Shown here in pieces: positions 1 to 12,303 of a DNA stretch of 35,194 nucleotides. The position numbers were made by a program, and so were the translations under genes. The stretch spans positions 1-35,194 of the forward strand of contig JACSRE010000058.1 of the NCBI GenBank assembly GCA_014879945.1, read 5' to 3'. The notes below the pieces were generated by a model, which was not told the origin of the DNA, did no database searches, and worked only from the letters and a program-made list of their open reading frames with translations. Source of the DNA: Myxococcus sp. (GTDB lineage Bacteria > Myxococcota > Myxococcia > Myxococcales > Myxococcaceae). Position 1 is the stretch's first letter; every line of letters starts with the position of its first letter.

Positions 1-3734
<3,734 letters not shown>

Positions 3735-3829
3735 GGCTCGAGCGTAGCAGCGTCACGCGGTGCCGCGAGCCCACTCGGATGGGCGCACACTGGGCGCCGG
3801 TGTGCTCCCTGCGCCCGGGCTCGAGCACC

Positions 3830-5344
3830 CTACGGCGCGAGGACGGTGAAGGTGTCCATCGCGTCGGGGCCGTTGGCGTTCTGATCGGTCCACTCCACCA
3901 CGTACCAGCCCGAGGTGAGGCTGGCGCGCATCGGCAACAGTACGTTGCGGAAGTACCAGGCGCCGGCCGTGGTGCCCTCGCCATAGAAGCCGCCGGTGTT
4001 GAGCACCGTGGCGCCGGTCGGGGTGCGCACGAGCTGAATCACGAAGACGTCATGGGTCGCCCCCAGGCTCGAGACGGCGCCGCTGGCCACCGCGCCGCCG
4101 TCGCGCAGGCTCAGGCGGTACTGGGTGGCGGTGCTGGTGTCGCGAACGGGCGCGAGGTTCACGCTCTCGAGCCAGCCGATGGACCGCTGGAAGAACGAGC
4201 CTCCGCCGACGCAGAGCATGGGCCCGAAGAGGAGCGGCTCACCGGTGACGGCGTCGAGCACGCCGCTGTCGAGCTGCGGCACCGACGAGGTGGTGATGGT
4301 GGCGGGGGCGCACTGCGTCGCCAGCCCCTGCGCCAAGGTGTTCCCCGCGCCGTCGTCTTCGACGAGGCCGTCGAGGAGCGCGGTCGCCTGGCGCACCTGG
4401 CAGACGTTCGAGACGATCGCCGCGCGGCAGCCGCTGGCGCCGCAGAAGGTCTCGCCGGCGCAGACCTGCCCGCACTGGCCGCAGTGCGAGGGGTCGAAGG
4501 CGGTGTTCACGCAGCGGGTGCCGCAGCACTCGAAGCCCGAGGGGCAGGTGAGCGAGGTGGCGCACGAGGCGCCGCAGACGCCAGAGCCGCAGACCCGGCT
4601 CGCCTCGCACTCCACGTCGCCCTGGCAGGTGACGCAGTCGTGAGAGGGGAGGCAGAGGCCGCTGCGGCAGTCGGCGCCGGCGCGGCAGCCGCGGGCGCAG
4701 GCGCCCTGCGCGGTGCAGTAGCTGCCGGCGTCACAGGTGTCGTTGGTGGCGCGGCACTGCACGCAGATGTTCAGCGCGGTGTCGCAGAAGGGGGTGGGCG
4801 CGGCGCAGTGCGGGTCGCTCAAGCAGTCCGCGCAGCCGCCGTCGCTCAGGCACTGACGCGCGCCGCACCCGCAGCCGCCGTCGGGGGTACCGGCGTCCAT
4901 CACGCTCCCGCCGTCGCTGACCGAGCCGCCCGCCGTGCCACCCGCGGTGGAGCTACCGGCTGTTCCACCCGCGCTGGAGCCGCCTGCCGTCCCGCCTGCG
5001 GTGGAGCCACCGGCTGTTCCACCCGCGCTGGAGCCGCCTGCCGTGCCGCCCGCGGTGGAGCCACCTGCCGTCCCGCCTGCGCTGGAGCCGCCTGCCGTCC
5101 CGCCTGCGCTGGAGCCGCCTGCCGTCCCGCCTGCGCTGGAGCCACCGGCTGTTCCACCCGCGGTGGAGCCACCTGCCGTGCCGCCTGCGCTGGAGCCGCC
5201 GGCCGTCCCGCCTGCGCTGGAGCCGCCGGCCGTCCCGCCTGCGGTGGAGCCGCCTGCCGTGCCGCCCCCGTCTGGCGTGCCGCCGCCGCCACACGCCGCG
5301 AGCGCGCCAATGAGCCACAACCAACCTGCGGAACTCCGAGCCAT
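3830..5344 (-). CDS. Cys-rich surface lipoprotein with Gly/Ser/Thr repeat linker
   Basis: 504 residues. The N-terminus is a lipoprotein signal with lipobox LAAC (Cys about 18). Residues about 26-142 are thirteen copies of a nine-residue Ala/Gly/Thr/Ser unit, a flexible stalk that would hold the rest away from the membrane. Residues about 150-320 are very rich in cysteine, with many CxxG/CxxC spacings typical of myxobacterial secreted proteins. The last 180 residues form a beta-rich domain without cysteine pairs that I do not recognise. The start has a purine-rich GTGAGGGGG about 5-12 bases upstream. It sits 95 bases upstream of the kinase on the same strand and is divergent from the pseudouridine synthase gene. 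Enzyme activity is not apparent; adhesin or structural surface protein is only a guess. Confidence 0.85.
   Translation of the reverse strand: MARSSAGWLWLIGALAACGGGGTPDGGGTAGGSTAGGTAGGSSAGGTAGGSSAGGTAGGSTAGGTAGGSSAGGTAGGSSAGGTAGGSSAGGTAGGSTAGGTAGGSSAGGTAGGSTAGGTAGGSSAGGTAGSSTAGGTAGGSVSDGGSVMDAGTPDGGCGCGARQCLSDGGCADCLSDPHCAAPTPFCDTALNICVQCRATNDTCDAGSYCTAQGACARGCRAGADCRSGLCLPSHDCVTCQGDVECEASRVCGSGVCGASCATSLTCPSGFECCGTRCVNTAFDPSHCGQCGQVCAGETFCGASGCRAAIVSNVCQVRQATALLDGLVEDDGAGNTLAQGLATQCAPATITTSSVPQLDSGVLDAVTGEPLLFGPMLCVGGGSFFQRSIGWLESVNLAPVRDTSTATQYRLSLRDGGAVASGAVSSLGATHDVFVIQLVRTPTGATVLNTGGFYGEGTTAGAWYFRNVLLPMRASLTSGWYVVEWTDQNANGPDAMDTFTVLAP
4919..5269 (-). repeat. 27-bp in-frame minisatellite, 13 units
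   Basis: Thirteen consecutive 27-bp units (351 bp) encode the nine-residue unit AGGTAGGSS or AGGTAGGST. The first unit begins with Gly instead of Ala, one unit has Ser for Gly, and the last ends in Val. The two main variants (S or T at position 9) alternate irregularly, as expected from unit duplication. The unit length is a multiple of three, so copy number changes would keep the frame. Confidence 0.92.
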
Positions 5345-5487
5345 GAGCGCCCCCTCACCTGTGAATGCTCGTCATACGTCGAACGCGAGCGCCTTGCTCG
5401 ACGTCCCCTTCGCGCCGTCGCGCCGAGCGCCACTGGGGCAGGACGGGTGTGCCCCCGATGACGTGAACCCGAGTAGCCTCGCGCGCC

Positions 5488-7155
5488 TTGTCGCCGTTCC
5501 TCACCTGGCTCTCGCCGCAGCCGACGCGCGACGAGCGACCCGCGCAGCTCAACAGCCCGTTCGACGTCGGCGAGCCCGGCGCGTTGCTCGAGCGCGCGGT
5601 GGACGCGGTGATGGCGCCGCTGCGCGCGGGCGAGCTCGGCGACGGGCTCACCGTCGAGGTGCTGCGCGGCCCCGAGGGAGGGAAGATGTTCGGCGTGCTC
5701 GTCGTCGAGGCGCCCGACGGCCGCGTGGGCTTCTTGAAGGCGTTCTCGGGCCAGCTCCGGCAGCGGTGGGACGTCGAGGGCTTCGTGCCTCCGGTGTTCG
5801 ACCGCGCGGCGCGGCTGGCGGTCGAGCCCGCCGGCGAGCGCGTGGTGAAGGCGATGACCGCGCGCGTCGAGGCCTACCGGACCTCGCCCGAGCGCCTCGA
5901 GCTGCTCGACGCGAAGGTGCAGCTCTCGGCCGCGCACGACGGTGCGCGGGCCGCGCTCCGAGCGCTCCACGAGGCGCGCCGCGTCGAGCGTCACCGCGAA
6001 CGGGCCCGCTTGAGCGCTCGAGGGCTCGACACCCCGGCTGCCCTGCGCGCGCTCGATCGACAGAGCCAGGCCGACGACGTCGAGCTCCAGGCGCAGAAGC
6101 GGGCCTGGCGCGCCGAGCGTGAGGCCCTCGACGAGCTGCTGCGCCGCGACGCCCGACGCCTCAAGGCCCTGGAGCGCCTGCGCCGCATCGTCTCTCAGGT
6201 GGTGTCGTGGCAGATCTACGACACGTACCTGTTCGAGAACGCCCGCGGCCAGCAGCGCTCGGTGCGCGCGCTCTTCGCGCCCAACGTCCCGTCCTCGGGC
6301 ACCGGCGACTGCGCGGCGCCCAAGCTGTTGGTGTTCGCCCTTCGTCACGGGCTGCGGCCGCTCGGCCTGGCAGAGTTCTGGTGGGGAGCGCCCCCGCCGG
6401 GCGGCGGCCGCGTCGAGGGCGCCTTCTTCCCCGCGTGCAAGGACAAGTGCGGGCCGCTGCTGCCGTTCCTCCTCGAGGGCGTCGACGTCGCGCCGTCGCG
6501 GCGCTTTCGGCCGAAGGAGCTCGGCGCGCACCCGCTCGAGGTGGTGCTCGAAGACGAGCGCTTCATCGTCGTGAACAAGCCCGAGGGCCTGCTGTCGGTG
6601 CCCGGCACCGACGCGTCGGTGACCGACTCGGTGCTGGCGCGGGTGCGGGCGCGACACCCGAAGGCCACCGGCCCGCTCCTGGTGCACCGGCTCGACGTCG
6701 AGACCTCGGGGCTGCTGCTGGTCGCGCTCGACGAGGCGGCCTACGTGGCGCTGCAGGCCCAGTTCATCGCGCGCACGGTGCACAAGCGGTACGTCGCGGT
6801 GCTCGACGGCGTGTTGTCGCGCGACGCCGGCGACGTCTCGCTCCCGCTGCGGGTCGACCTCGAGCAGCGGCCCCGGCAGCTGGTCGACTTCGAGCACGGC
6901 AAGCCGGCCGAGACCTCGTTCACCGTGCTCGCGCGCGCCAACGGGCGCACCCGGGTCGCCTTCTTCCCCAGGACGGGGCGGACGCACCAGCTCCGCGTTC
7001 ACGCCGCGCACGCCCAGGGCCTGGGGCTGCCCATCGTGGGAGACCGCCTCTACGGCAAGCCCGATTCGCGCCTGCTCCTGCACGCGGAGCGCTTGTCGTT
7101 CACGCACCCCACCACCGGCGCGCAGGTGGTGGTCGAGCTGCCGGCCCCGTTCTGA
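5488..7155 (+). CDS. RluA-family RNA pseudouridine synthase with long N-terminal extension
   Basis: 555 residues. The C-terminal third (about 340-555) is a PseudoU_synth_2 domain: VVNKPEGLLSVPG, the catalytic HRLDVETSG (Asp about 403), and RTGRTHQLRVH. It would isomerise uridine to pseudouridine in rRNA or tRNA. The first 340 residues are an extension with a long charged helical, probably coiled-coil stretch (about 130-250), then a segment containing GDCAAPKLL, LAEFWWGAPPPGG and a CKDKCG motif. I recall this arrangement from a subfamily of large RluA proteins; the role of the extension is unknown. The start is TTG: an in-frame TGA at 5464-5466 leaves no earlier start. The RNA target cannot be read from sequence. 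Confidence 0.9.
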   Translation: MSPFLTWLSPQPTRDERPAQLNSPFDVGEPGALLERAVDAVMAPLRAGELGDGLTVEVLRGPEGGKMFGVLVVEAPDGRVGFLKAFSGQLRQRWDVEGFVPPVFDRAARLAVEPAGERVVKAMTARVEAYRTSPERLELLDAKVQLSAAHDGARAALRALHEARRVERHRERARLSARGLDTPAALRALDRQSQADDVELQAQKRAWRAEREALDELLRRDARRLKALERLRRIVSQVVSWQIYDTYLFENARGQQRSVRALFAPNVPSSGTGDCAAPKLLVFALRHGLRPLGLAEFWWGAPPPGGGRVEGAFFPACKDKCGPLLPFLLEGVDVAPSRRFRPKELGAHPLEVVLEDERFIVVNKPEGLLSVPGTDASVTDSVLARVRARHPKATGPLLVHRLDVETSGLLLVALDEAAYVALQAQFIARTVHKRYVAVLDGVLSRDAGDVSLPLRVDLEQRPRQLVDFEHGKPAETSFTVLARANGRTRVAFFPRTGRTHQLRVHAAHAQGLGLPIVGDRLYGKPDSRLLLHAERLSFTHPTTGAQVVVELPAPF

Positions 7156-7207
7156 GCGGGCCGCTGGTTCGCGGCGAGCCAAAGGCTGATCAATACTCGC
7201 GGCGTCG

Positions 7208-8461
7208 ATGTCGCTCTGCGCCACAGGCCTGTTGCTCCTCACCCTGAGCGCCGCGCCAGCGCCGCCCCGCATGACGCTGGTCTTCGGCGGCGACGTCATT
7301 CCCCACGAGCCGGTGAAGAAGGCGGCCGAGAAGCACGCGCGCTTCGCCAAAGACGGCAGGCCGCTCAACGACTCGGGGTGGGGGCACGTCTTCGGGCCGC
7401 TCGCGCCGGTCTTCGGCGCCTACGACTTCGCCATCGTCAACCTCGAGACGCCGGTGACGCGGCGGGAGCAGCGCGAGGTGAAGGAGATGCTCTTCAACGC
7501 GCCGCCCGAGCTGCTGGCCGGGCTCAAGTCGTCGGGCGTCGACGTGGCGACCTTCGCCAACAACCACTGCCTCGACATGCACCCCGAGGGCATCACCAAC
7601 ACCCGAGACCTGCTCGACGAGGTCGGCTTGCGCGCCGCCGGGGCCGGGCGCACCGAGGCCGAGGCGTGGACGCCGCTCATCCTCGAGAAGAACGGGCTGA
7701 GGGTCGCGCTCATCGCCGTCAGCCGGTGGCTCAACAAGTTCCACAACAAGGGTGGGCCGGGCGATCCGCACGTGCCGGTGGTGCCCTACCTCGAGGAGCC
7801 CATCGGCGGCGGCCGCACCTTCGAGGCGTTCTTCCAGCACATCCGCGAGACCGCGAAGACGGTCGACGCGGTCATCGTCGCCGTGCACTGGGGCGCCGAG
7901 TACGTGCACGAGCCGATGAGCTACGACCGCGAGCTGGCGCGCGGCATGCTCGACGCCGGCGCGCTGGTCGTCATCGGGCACCACCCGCACGTGCTCCAGC
8001 CGGTGACGCCGCAGCGCCTGCGCGACGGCCGCGTGGGCCTGGTCGCCTACTCGCTGGGCAACCTCGTCTCGAACCAGGACTACGACGTCGCCGATGGCAC
8101 CAAGCGCGACGGGCTGCTGCTGGGCCTGGAGCTGACGCGCGCGACGCCCGGCGGGCCGTTGATCATCACCCGGGTGACGCCGGTGGGCATCGGCACCGAG
8201 AACCGCACCGGCACGGCGAAGCGAAACGTGCAGCCGGTGGTGCTCGACGACGAGGTGCTGGCGGTGAAGGAGCGGCTCGAGGCGCTCGAGCTCCGCGCGG
8301 GGCGCGGCTCGTCGAAGGAGCGCGCGCGGCTGCTGGAGCGGCTCAAGGTCCTCCAGACGCGGCAGCGGCGGGTGCGCGAGATGGTGGGCGCGGTGCCCGG
8401 GAGCCGTTCGCCGGCGGCGCAGCCCGGCGCGGTGCCGATGGGGGCCATGCCCGTGCGCTGA
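7208..8461 (+). CDS. CapA-family (poly-gamma-glutamate capsule type) exported metallophosphatase-like protein
   Basis: 417 residues with a short hydrophobic N-terminus (about 1-18) that looks like a signal peptide. The body shows the CapA series: FGGDVIPHE near 27-34, VNLETPVT, FANNHCLD, HWGAEYVHEP, GHHPHVLQP and YSLGNLVSNQ. In this family the Asp, Asn and His residues resemble those of calcineurin-like metallophosphoesterases, and several members take part in polyglutamate capsule synthesis or release. No other capsule gene is nearby, so the substrate is open. The last 80 residues are charged and helical, then a Pro/Ala/Met-rich tail, both outside the family core. It lies 52 bases after the pseudouridine synthase and may be read with it. 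Confidence 0.88.
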   Translation: MSLCATGLLLLTLSAAPAPPRMTLVFGGDVIPHEPVKKAAEKHARFAKDGRPLNDSGWGHVFGPLAPVFGAYDFAIVNLETPVTRREQREVKEMLFNAPPELLAGLKSSGVDVATFANNHCLDMHPEGITNTRDLLDEVGLRAAGAGRTEAEAWTPLILEKNGLRVALIAVSRWLNKFHNKGGPGDPHVPVVPYLEEPIGGGRTFEAFFQHIRETAKTVDAVIVAVHWGAEYVHEPMSYDRELARGMLDAGALVVIGHHPHVLQPVTPQRLRDGRVGLVAYSLGNLVSNQDYDVADGTKRDGLLLGLELTRATPGGPLIITRVTPVGIGTENRTGTAKRNVQPVVLDDEVLAVKERLEALELRAGRGSSKERARLLERLKVLQTRQRRVREMVGAVPGSRSPAAQPGAVPMGAMPVR

Positions 8462-8484
8462 GGGGTGTAGGGGCAGACCCCCTC
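8460..8484 (+). terminator. possible GC-rich hairpin after capA-like gene
   Basis: GAGGGG at 8460-8465 pairs with CCCCTC at 8479-8484; alternatively GGGG at 8470-8473 pairs with CCCC after a four-base loop. It lies right after the stop codon. There is no T-tract, so an intrinsic terminator is uncertain. Confidence 0.3.
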
Positions 8485-8569
8485 GTCACGGCAGACCCGA
8501 ACCCGGCAGCTTCAACCGGGCGACACGCCACGGTGGGCGGGCGGCACCGGGCGTGCACTCAGGCCCCGC

Positions 8570-10006
8570 ATGTCCCGGCTGAATCAGCTCTTCGACTACC
8601 TCTTCCTGAACGCGGGCAGCGCCCTCGAGCTCGACTCGGGCACCACCGGGGTCTTCCAGCAAGAGGGCGCCGCGCCGCTGCCGGTGTTCCGCGCCCCGCT
8701 GTCGAGCGGCCAGATTCTGCTCCTCTTCACCGACGTGGTGCCCAAGGCGCTGTCCACGCAGCTGCTGTCGGGCGTGCCGGTGGAGTTTCAGTACGAGGCC
8801 GACGCGGGCGTGGTGAACGTGCACATGACGCTGCAGGGCGACGACCTGCGGGTCACCGCGCGCGCCCTCAAGAAGCACCCGCCCACGCTGGTGCCCATCA
8901 ACGGCGGGCAGCACCCGTCGCTGGGGCCGCCGCCGCCCGACGTCGTCACCCCGCCCAGCCGCGCGGCCCTCAAGGCGTTGATGATCGAGATGGAGGGACG
9001 GCGGGCCACGCACCTCCACGTCGCCGCTGGTGGCGGCGCGCTGCTGCGCCTCGACGGCCAGCTGGTGCCGGTTCAGTCGCTGAGCTTCACCGAGGCCGAG
9101 CTCTTCGCGGAGCTCACGGCCCTCGCGCCGGCGGCGCTGCGCGACACCCTGCACCAGCACGCCCGCATCGACTTCTCGCACGTCACCGACGACTCGGTGT
9201 TCCACCTCTCTGCCCAGCACGCCCGCACGGGGCTGTCGGTGGTGGTGCGGCGCCTGCCGCGCGTGGTGCCGTCGGTCACCGCGCTGGGCCTGCCGGGAGA
9301 GCTGGTGCAGGCCATGGGCGGCGCCGGGCTGTGGGTGCTGTCGGGCCCCGCAGGCCACGGCGTCACCACCTCGCTGGCGAGCGTGATGCAGTCGGTCGTC
9401 TCGCAGCGCCCGCTCTCGGTGCGGTGCCTCGAGGCGCCCATCGAGTACCTGCTCGCGCCCGGCGCGGGGCCGCTGGGGCAGCTCGAGGTCGGCGCGCACG
9501 CCGCGTCGTTCGCCGAGGGGCTGCGCGACGCGCGCCGTGACGACGTCGACGTGGTGATGGTGAGCGAGCTCGACGACGCCGAGGTGCTGCGCGAGGCGCT
9601 GGCCCTGGCCGAGCGCGGCAAGCTGGTCGTCGGCTCGCTCCACGCCCGCGGCGCGGCCCAGGCGGCCGAGAAGCTCGTGCACCTCACCCAGGGGCACCCC
9701 ACGGCGCGCTGGCAGCTGGGGCAGGCGCTGCGCGGGGTGTTCTCGCAGGTGCTCTGTCGCAACCGAAACGGCGGCAAGCACCTGGCCTGGGAGCTGCTCC
9801 CCGGGGTGGCGCAGGTCCGCTCGGCGCTCTTCGAGGGGCAGGCGGCTTCGTTCCCGGCGATGCGCACGCGCACGCTCGAGCAGGGCCTCTCCGAGCTGGT
9901 CTCGGCGGGCCTGGTCGAGCGCGAAGAGGCGCTCTCGGTCGCGCCCGACAGGTCGGCGCTCGAGAGCGCGCTCGCGCGGCCCGGAGTCGGTCGCAGCGCG
10001 GCCTGA
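8570..10006 (+). CDS. PilT/GspE-like secretion ATPase homologue lacking the Walker A lysine
   Basis: 478 residues. From about 135 onward the PilT fold can be followed: a PAS-like N-domain (THLHVAAGG, LLRLDGQLVP), then the nucleotide core. The P-loop reads GPAGHGVTT, so the invariant lysine is valine (about 265). The Walker B region reads VMVSELDDAE where PilT has GEMRD: the glutamate is kept, the arginine is not. The His box is kept as SLHARGAA. The C-terminal part (LRGVFSQVLCR, TLEQGLSELV) follows PilT. The first 130 residues look like a second, diverged N-domain. Pilus retraction ATPases of this family are hexamers; this copy probably binds ATP poorly and may regulate or cap an active paralogue. 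No pilus genes lie beside it. Confidence 0.85.
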   Translation: MSRLNQLFDYLFLNAGSALELDSGTTGVFQQEGAAPLPVFRAPLSSGQILLLFTDVVPKALSTQLLSGVPVEFQYEADAGVVNVHMTLQGDDLRVTARALKKHPPTLVPINGGQHPSLGPPPPDVVTPPSRAALKALMIEMEGRRATHLHVAAGGGALLRLDGQLVPVQSLSFTEAELFAELTALAPAALRDTLHQHARIDFSHVTDDSVFHLSAQHARTGLSVVVRRLPRVVPSVTALGLPGELVQAMGGAGLWVLSGPAGHGVTTSLASVMQSVVSQRPLSVRCLEAPIEYLLAPGAGPLGQLEVGAHAASFAEGLRDARRDDVDVVMVSELDDAEVLREALALAERGKLVVGSLHARGAAQAAEKLVHLTQGHPTARWQLGQALRGVFSQVLCRNRNGGKHLAWELLPGVAQVRSALFEGQAASFPAMRTRTLEQGLSELVSAGLVEREEALSVAPDRSALESALARPGVGRSAA

Positions 10007-10051
10007 GTTGCGGGCCCGGGCTGCACCCTGCGCCTGCTAGGTTCGGCCGCC

Positions 10052-11437
10052 ATGGTCATGCCCCTTTGCCGTCCGTCGACGCCCCTCGAGCTCATCGGCA
10101 ACACGCCGATGGTGAAGGTCACCCGGCTCGACACCGGGCCGTGCGAGCTGTTCCTCAAGCTCGAGTCGCACAACCCCGGCGGGAGCATCAAAGACCGCAT
10201 CGGCCTGTCGATGATCCGCGCGGCCGAAGAGGCCGGCCTGGTGGGCCCGACCCAGATGAAGCTCGTCGAGGCCACCGCGGGGAACACTGGGCTGGGCCTG
10301 GCGCTGGTGGCGGCGGTGCGCGGCTACCAGCTCACCCTCGTCATCCCCGACAAGATGAGCCAGGAGAAGATCGCCCACCTCAAGGCCATGGGGGCGCAGG
10401 TGGTGATGACGCGCTCCGACGTCGGCAAGGGCCACCCGCAGTACTACCAGGACGTCGCCCAGCGGCTGGCCGCCGAGACGGGCGCGTTCTACGTCAACCA
10501 GTTCGAGAACCCGGCGAACCCGAAGGCCCACGAAGAGGGCACTGGCCCCGAGATCGCCGCCCAGCTCGACGGCGACCTCGACGCGATGGTGGTGGGCGTC
10601 GGCTCGGGCGGCACGCTCACCGGCCTGGCGCGGGCCTTCAAGGACCGCATCCCGAAGTGCGAGATGGTGCTCGCCGACCCGAAGGGCTCGGTGCTGGCTG
10701 GCTACCTCGAGACGGGGCGCCTGGGGGAAGCGGGCAGCTGGGTCGTCGAGGGCATCGGCGAAGACTTCATTCCCGTCATCTGCGACCTCTCGAGCGTGAA
10801 GAAGGCCTACACCATCACCGACGCCGAGAGCCTCGAGACCGCGCGGGCGCTGCTGCGCGCCGAGGGCCTGCTCGCGGGCTCCTCGTCAGGCACGCTCCTG
10901 GCCGCGGCGCTCAGGTACTGCCGCGAGCAGACGACGAAGAAGCGCGTGTGCACCTTCGTCTGCGACTCGGGCAACAAGTACCTCTCGAAGATGTTCAACG
11001 ACGGGTGGATGCTCGACCAGGGCTTCCTCAAGCGGGAGCAGCAGGGCGATCTGCGCGACGTCATCTCGCGGCGCTTCGCCGACGACGCGGTGGTGACGGC
11101 GGCGCCCGACGACACGCTGCTGACCGCGCACGCGCGCATGAAGCTCTACGACATCTCGCAGCTGCCGGTGATGGAGCGCGGGGTGCTCGCCGGCATCATC
11201 GACGAGTCCGACGTGCTGCTGGCGGCGGTCGACGACGAGAAGCAGCTCAAGCGGCCGGTGCGCGAGGTGATGGTGCCGCGCGCGCGGCTGAAGACGGTGC
11301 AGGTGAACACGCCCGTGCGTGAGCTGATGCCGCTGCTCGACAGCGGGCTGGTGGCCATCGTGATGGAGCAGGACGCCTTCGTCGGCCTCATCACCCGCAT
11401 GGACGTGCTCAACCACCTGCGCCGCCGGCTCCGCTGA
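10052..11437 (+). CDS. PLP-dependent cystathionine beta-synthase / cysteine synthase with CBS domain pair
   Basis: 461 residues. The fold-type II PLP core covers about 8-320: LIGNTPMV, the PLP lysine in GGSIKDR (Lys about 47), the substrate loop EATAGNTGLGLA, and the phosphate-binding GVGSGGTLTG. Two CBS domains follow (about 325-385 and 395-455), the arrangement of eukaryotic-type cystathionine beta-synthase. The reaction is beta-replacement on serine or O-acetylserine to give cystathionine or cysteine; the sequence alone does not decide between them. CBS pairs usually sense adenosyl compounds such as S-adenosylmethionine. It lies 45 bases after the PilT-like gene. No cystathionine gamma-lyase gene is in the window. 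Confidence 0.92.
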   Translation: MVMPLCRPSTPLELIGNTPMVKVTRLDTGPCELFLKLESHNPGGSIKDRIGLSMIRAAEEAGLVGPTQMKLVEATAGNTGLGLALVAAVRGYQLTLVIPDKMSQEKIAHLKAMGAQVVMTRSDVGKGHPQYYQDVAQRLAAETGAFYVNQFENPANPKAHEEGTGPEIAAQLDGDLDAMVVGVGSGGTLTGLARAFKDRIPKCEMVLADPKGSVLAGYLETGRLGEAGSWVVEGIGEDFIPVICDLSSVKKAYTITDAESLETARALLRAEGLLAGSSSGTLLAAALRYCREQTTKKRVCTFVCDSGNKYLSKMFNDGWMLDQGFLKREQQGDLRDVISRRFADDAVVTAAPDDTLLTAHARMKLYDISQLPVMERGVLAGIIDESDVLLAAVDDEKQLKRPVREVMVPRARLKTVQVNTPVRELMPLLDSGLVAIVMEQDAFVGLITRMDVLNHLRRRLR

Positions 11438-11499
11438 CCGTTCTCTGGGTGCGCCGAGGCTGGCCTCGGCCGCCTCGATCGCGCTCTGATGCCCCCCGG

Positions 11500-12297
11500 G
11501 TGGAGACGACGCGCGCCGATGGGGCTTCGGAGGCTGCCGCGAGCGCGCGGGTCGGCCGGTGTCCGCGCTGCGCCGCCTTCACCTACGACGTCGACGGGCT
11601 CTCGGAGGAGGCGGTGCGCCGGCTGGTGCTCGAGACGGAAGGGCGGGTGCTGACCCGGTTGGTGCCGCGCGCCGATGGGCGCAGCATGAGCGTCGACTGC
11701 GGGCACGGCACCGTGCGGCCCCCGGCGACCCGGCCCCGGTGGCCGTTGCTGGCGCTGGTGGCGGTGCTGCTGCTGGTCGTCACCGGGCGAGCGCTGTGGG
11801 GGCGCTGGCCGGCGGCCGAGGTCGGAGAGGCGCGCGAGGCGTCGCCCCCGGCGCTCGAGGCCCCGCCGCTGGCCGACCCTCGACAGCCGCCCCCTGAGGT
11901 GGTCGTGGTCGTCGAGGCCCCAACCGCGCCGCTCGAGCCCGTGGTGCCGGCGCCCCGCCCCGACGTGCACCTCGCCGACGTGTCGGCCTTCTGGGACGAC
12001 GGGCGCGCCCGCGCCCTGGGGGAGCTCGTCGACGCGCTCGAGACGCAGCTGGAGCCGATGCGGCGCTGCGCCCTGGCGCGGATGAAGGCCGACCCCCACT
12101 ACCGCGGCACGGTGACGACCCGGCTCGCGGTCGATCGCGAGGGCGCGGTGTCGCGGGTCTCGATTCCGCTGCAGAGCAACCGGCGGCTGGACCCGCAGCT
12201 CGAGGCCTGCGTCGAGGCCGCGCTCAAGGCCCTGCGCTTTGCGCCCAGGCGGCCGGGCTCGGTCTCGTTTCGGCTCGTCTTCGCCGGCATGCTCTAG
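11500..12297 (+). CDS. single-pass membrane protein with AgmX/TonB-like C-terminal domain
   Basis: 265 residues from the GTG at 11500; a longer frame opens at GTG 11449, only 12 bases after the upstream stop, with an Arg/Pro-rich leader that looks non-coding. The N-terminus has a CPRC pair and a later CGHG, a possible zinc knuckle. One membrane helix follows (PLLALVAVLLLVV), then a Pro/Glu-rich periplasmic spacer, then a C-terminal domain (last 100 residues) with a conserved Cys in RRCA and the pattern VTTRLAVDREGAVS...CVEAALKALRFAP. That is the TonB_C/AgmX shape, where the C-terminal strand contacts a partner protein. Function in this organism unknown; gliding-motility AgmX and TonB-like energy coupling are the known relatives. 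Confidence 0.75.
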   Translation: METTRADGASEAAASARVGRCPRCAAFTYDVDGLSEEAVRRLVLETEGRVLTRLVPRADGRSMSVDCGHGTVRPPATRPRWPLLALVAVLLLVVTGRALWGRWPAAEVGEAREASPPALEAPPLADPRQPPPEVVVVVEAPTAPLEPVVPAPRPDVHLADVSAFWDDGRARALGELVDALETQLEPMRRCALARMKADPHYRGTVTTRLAVDREGAVSRVSIPLQSNRRLDPQLEACVEAALKALRFAPRRPGSVSFRLVFAGML

Positions 12298-12303
12298 GCC
12301 TTC

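Noticed and set aside
4900-7368. 822-residue open frame on the minus strand
   Set aside because: It is antisense to the pseudouridine synthase and to the start of the CapA-like gene and crosses the minisatellite; the product is low-complexity with no motif.
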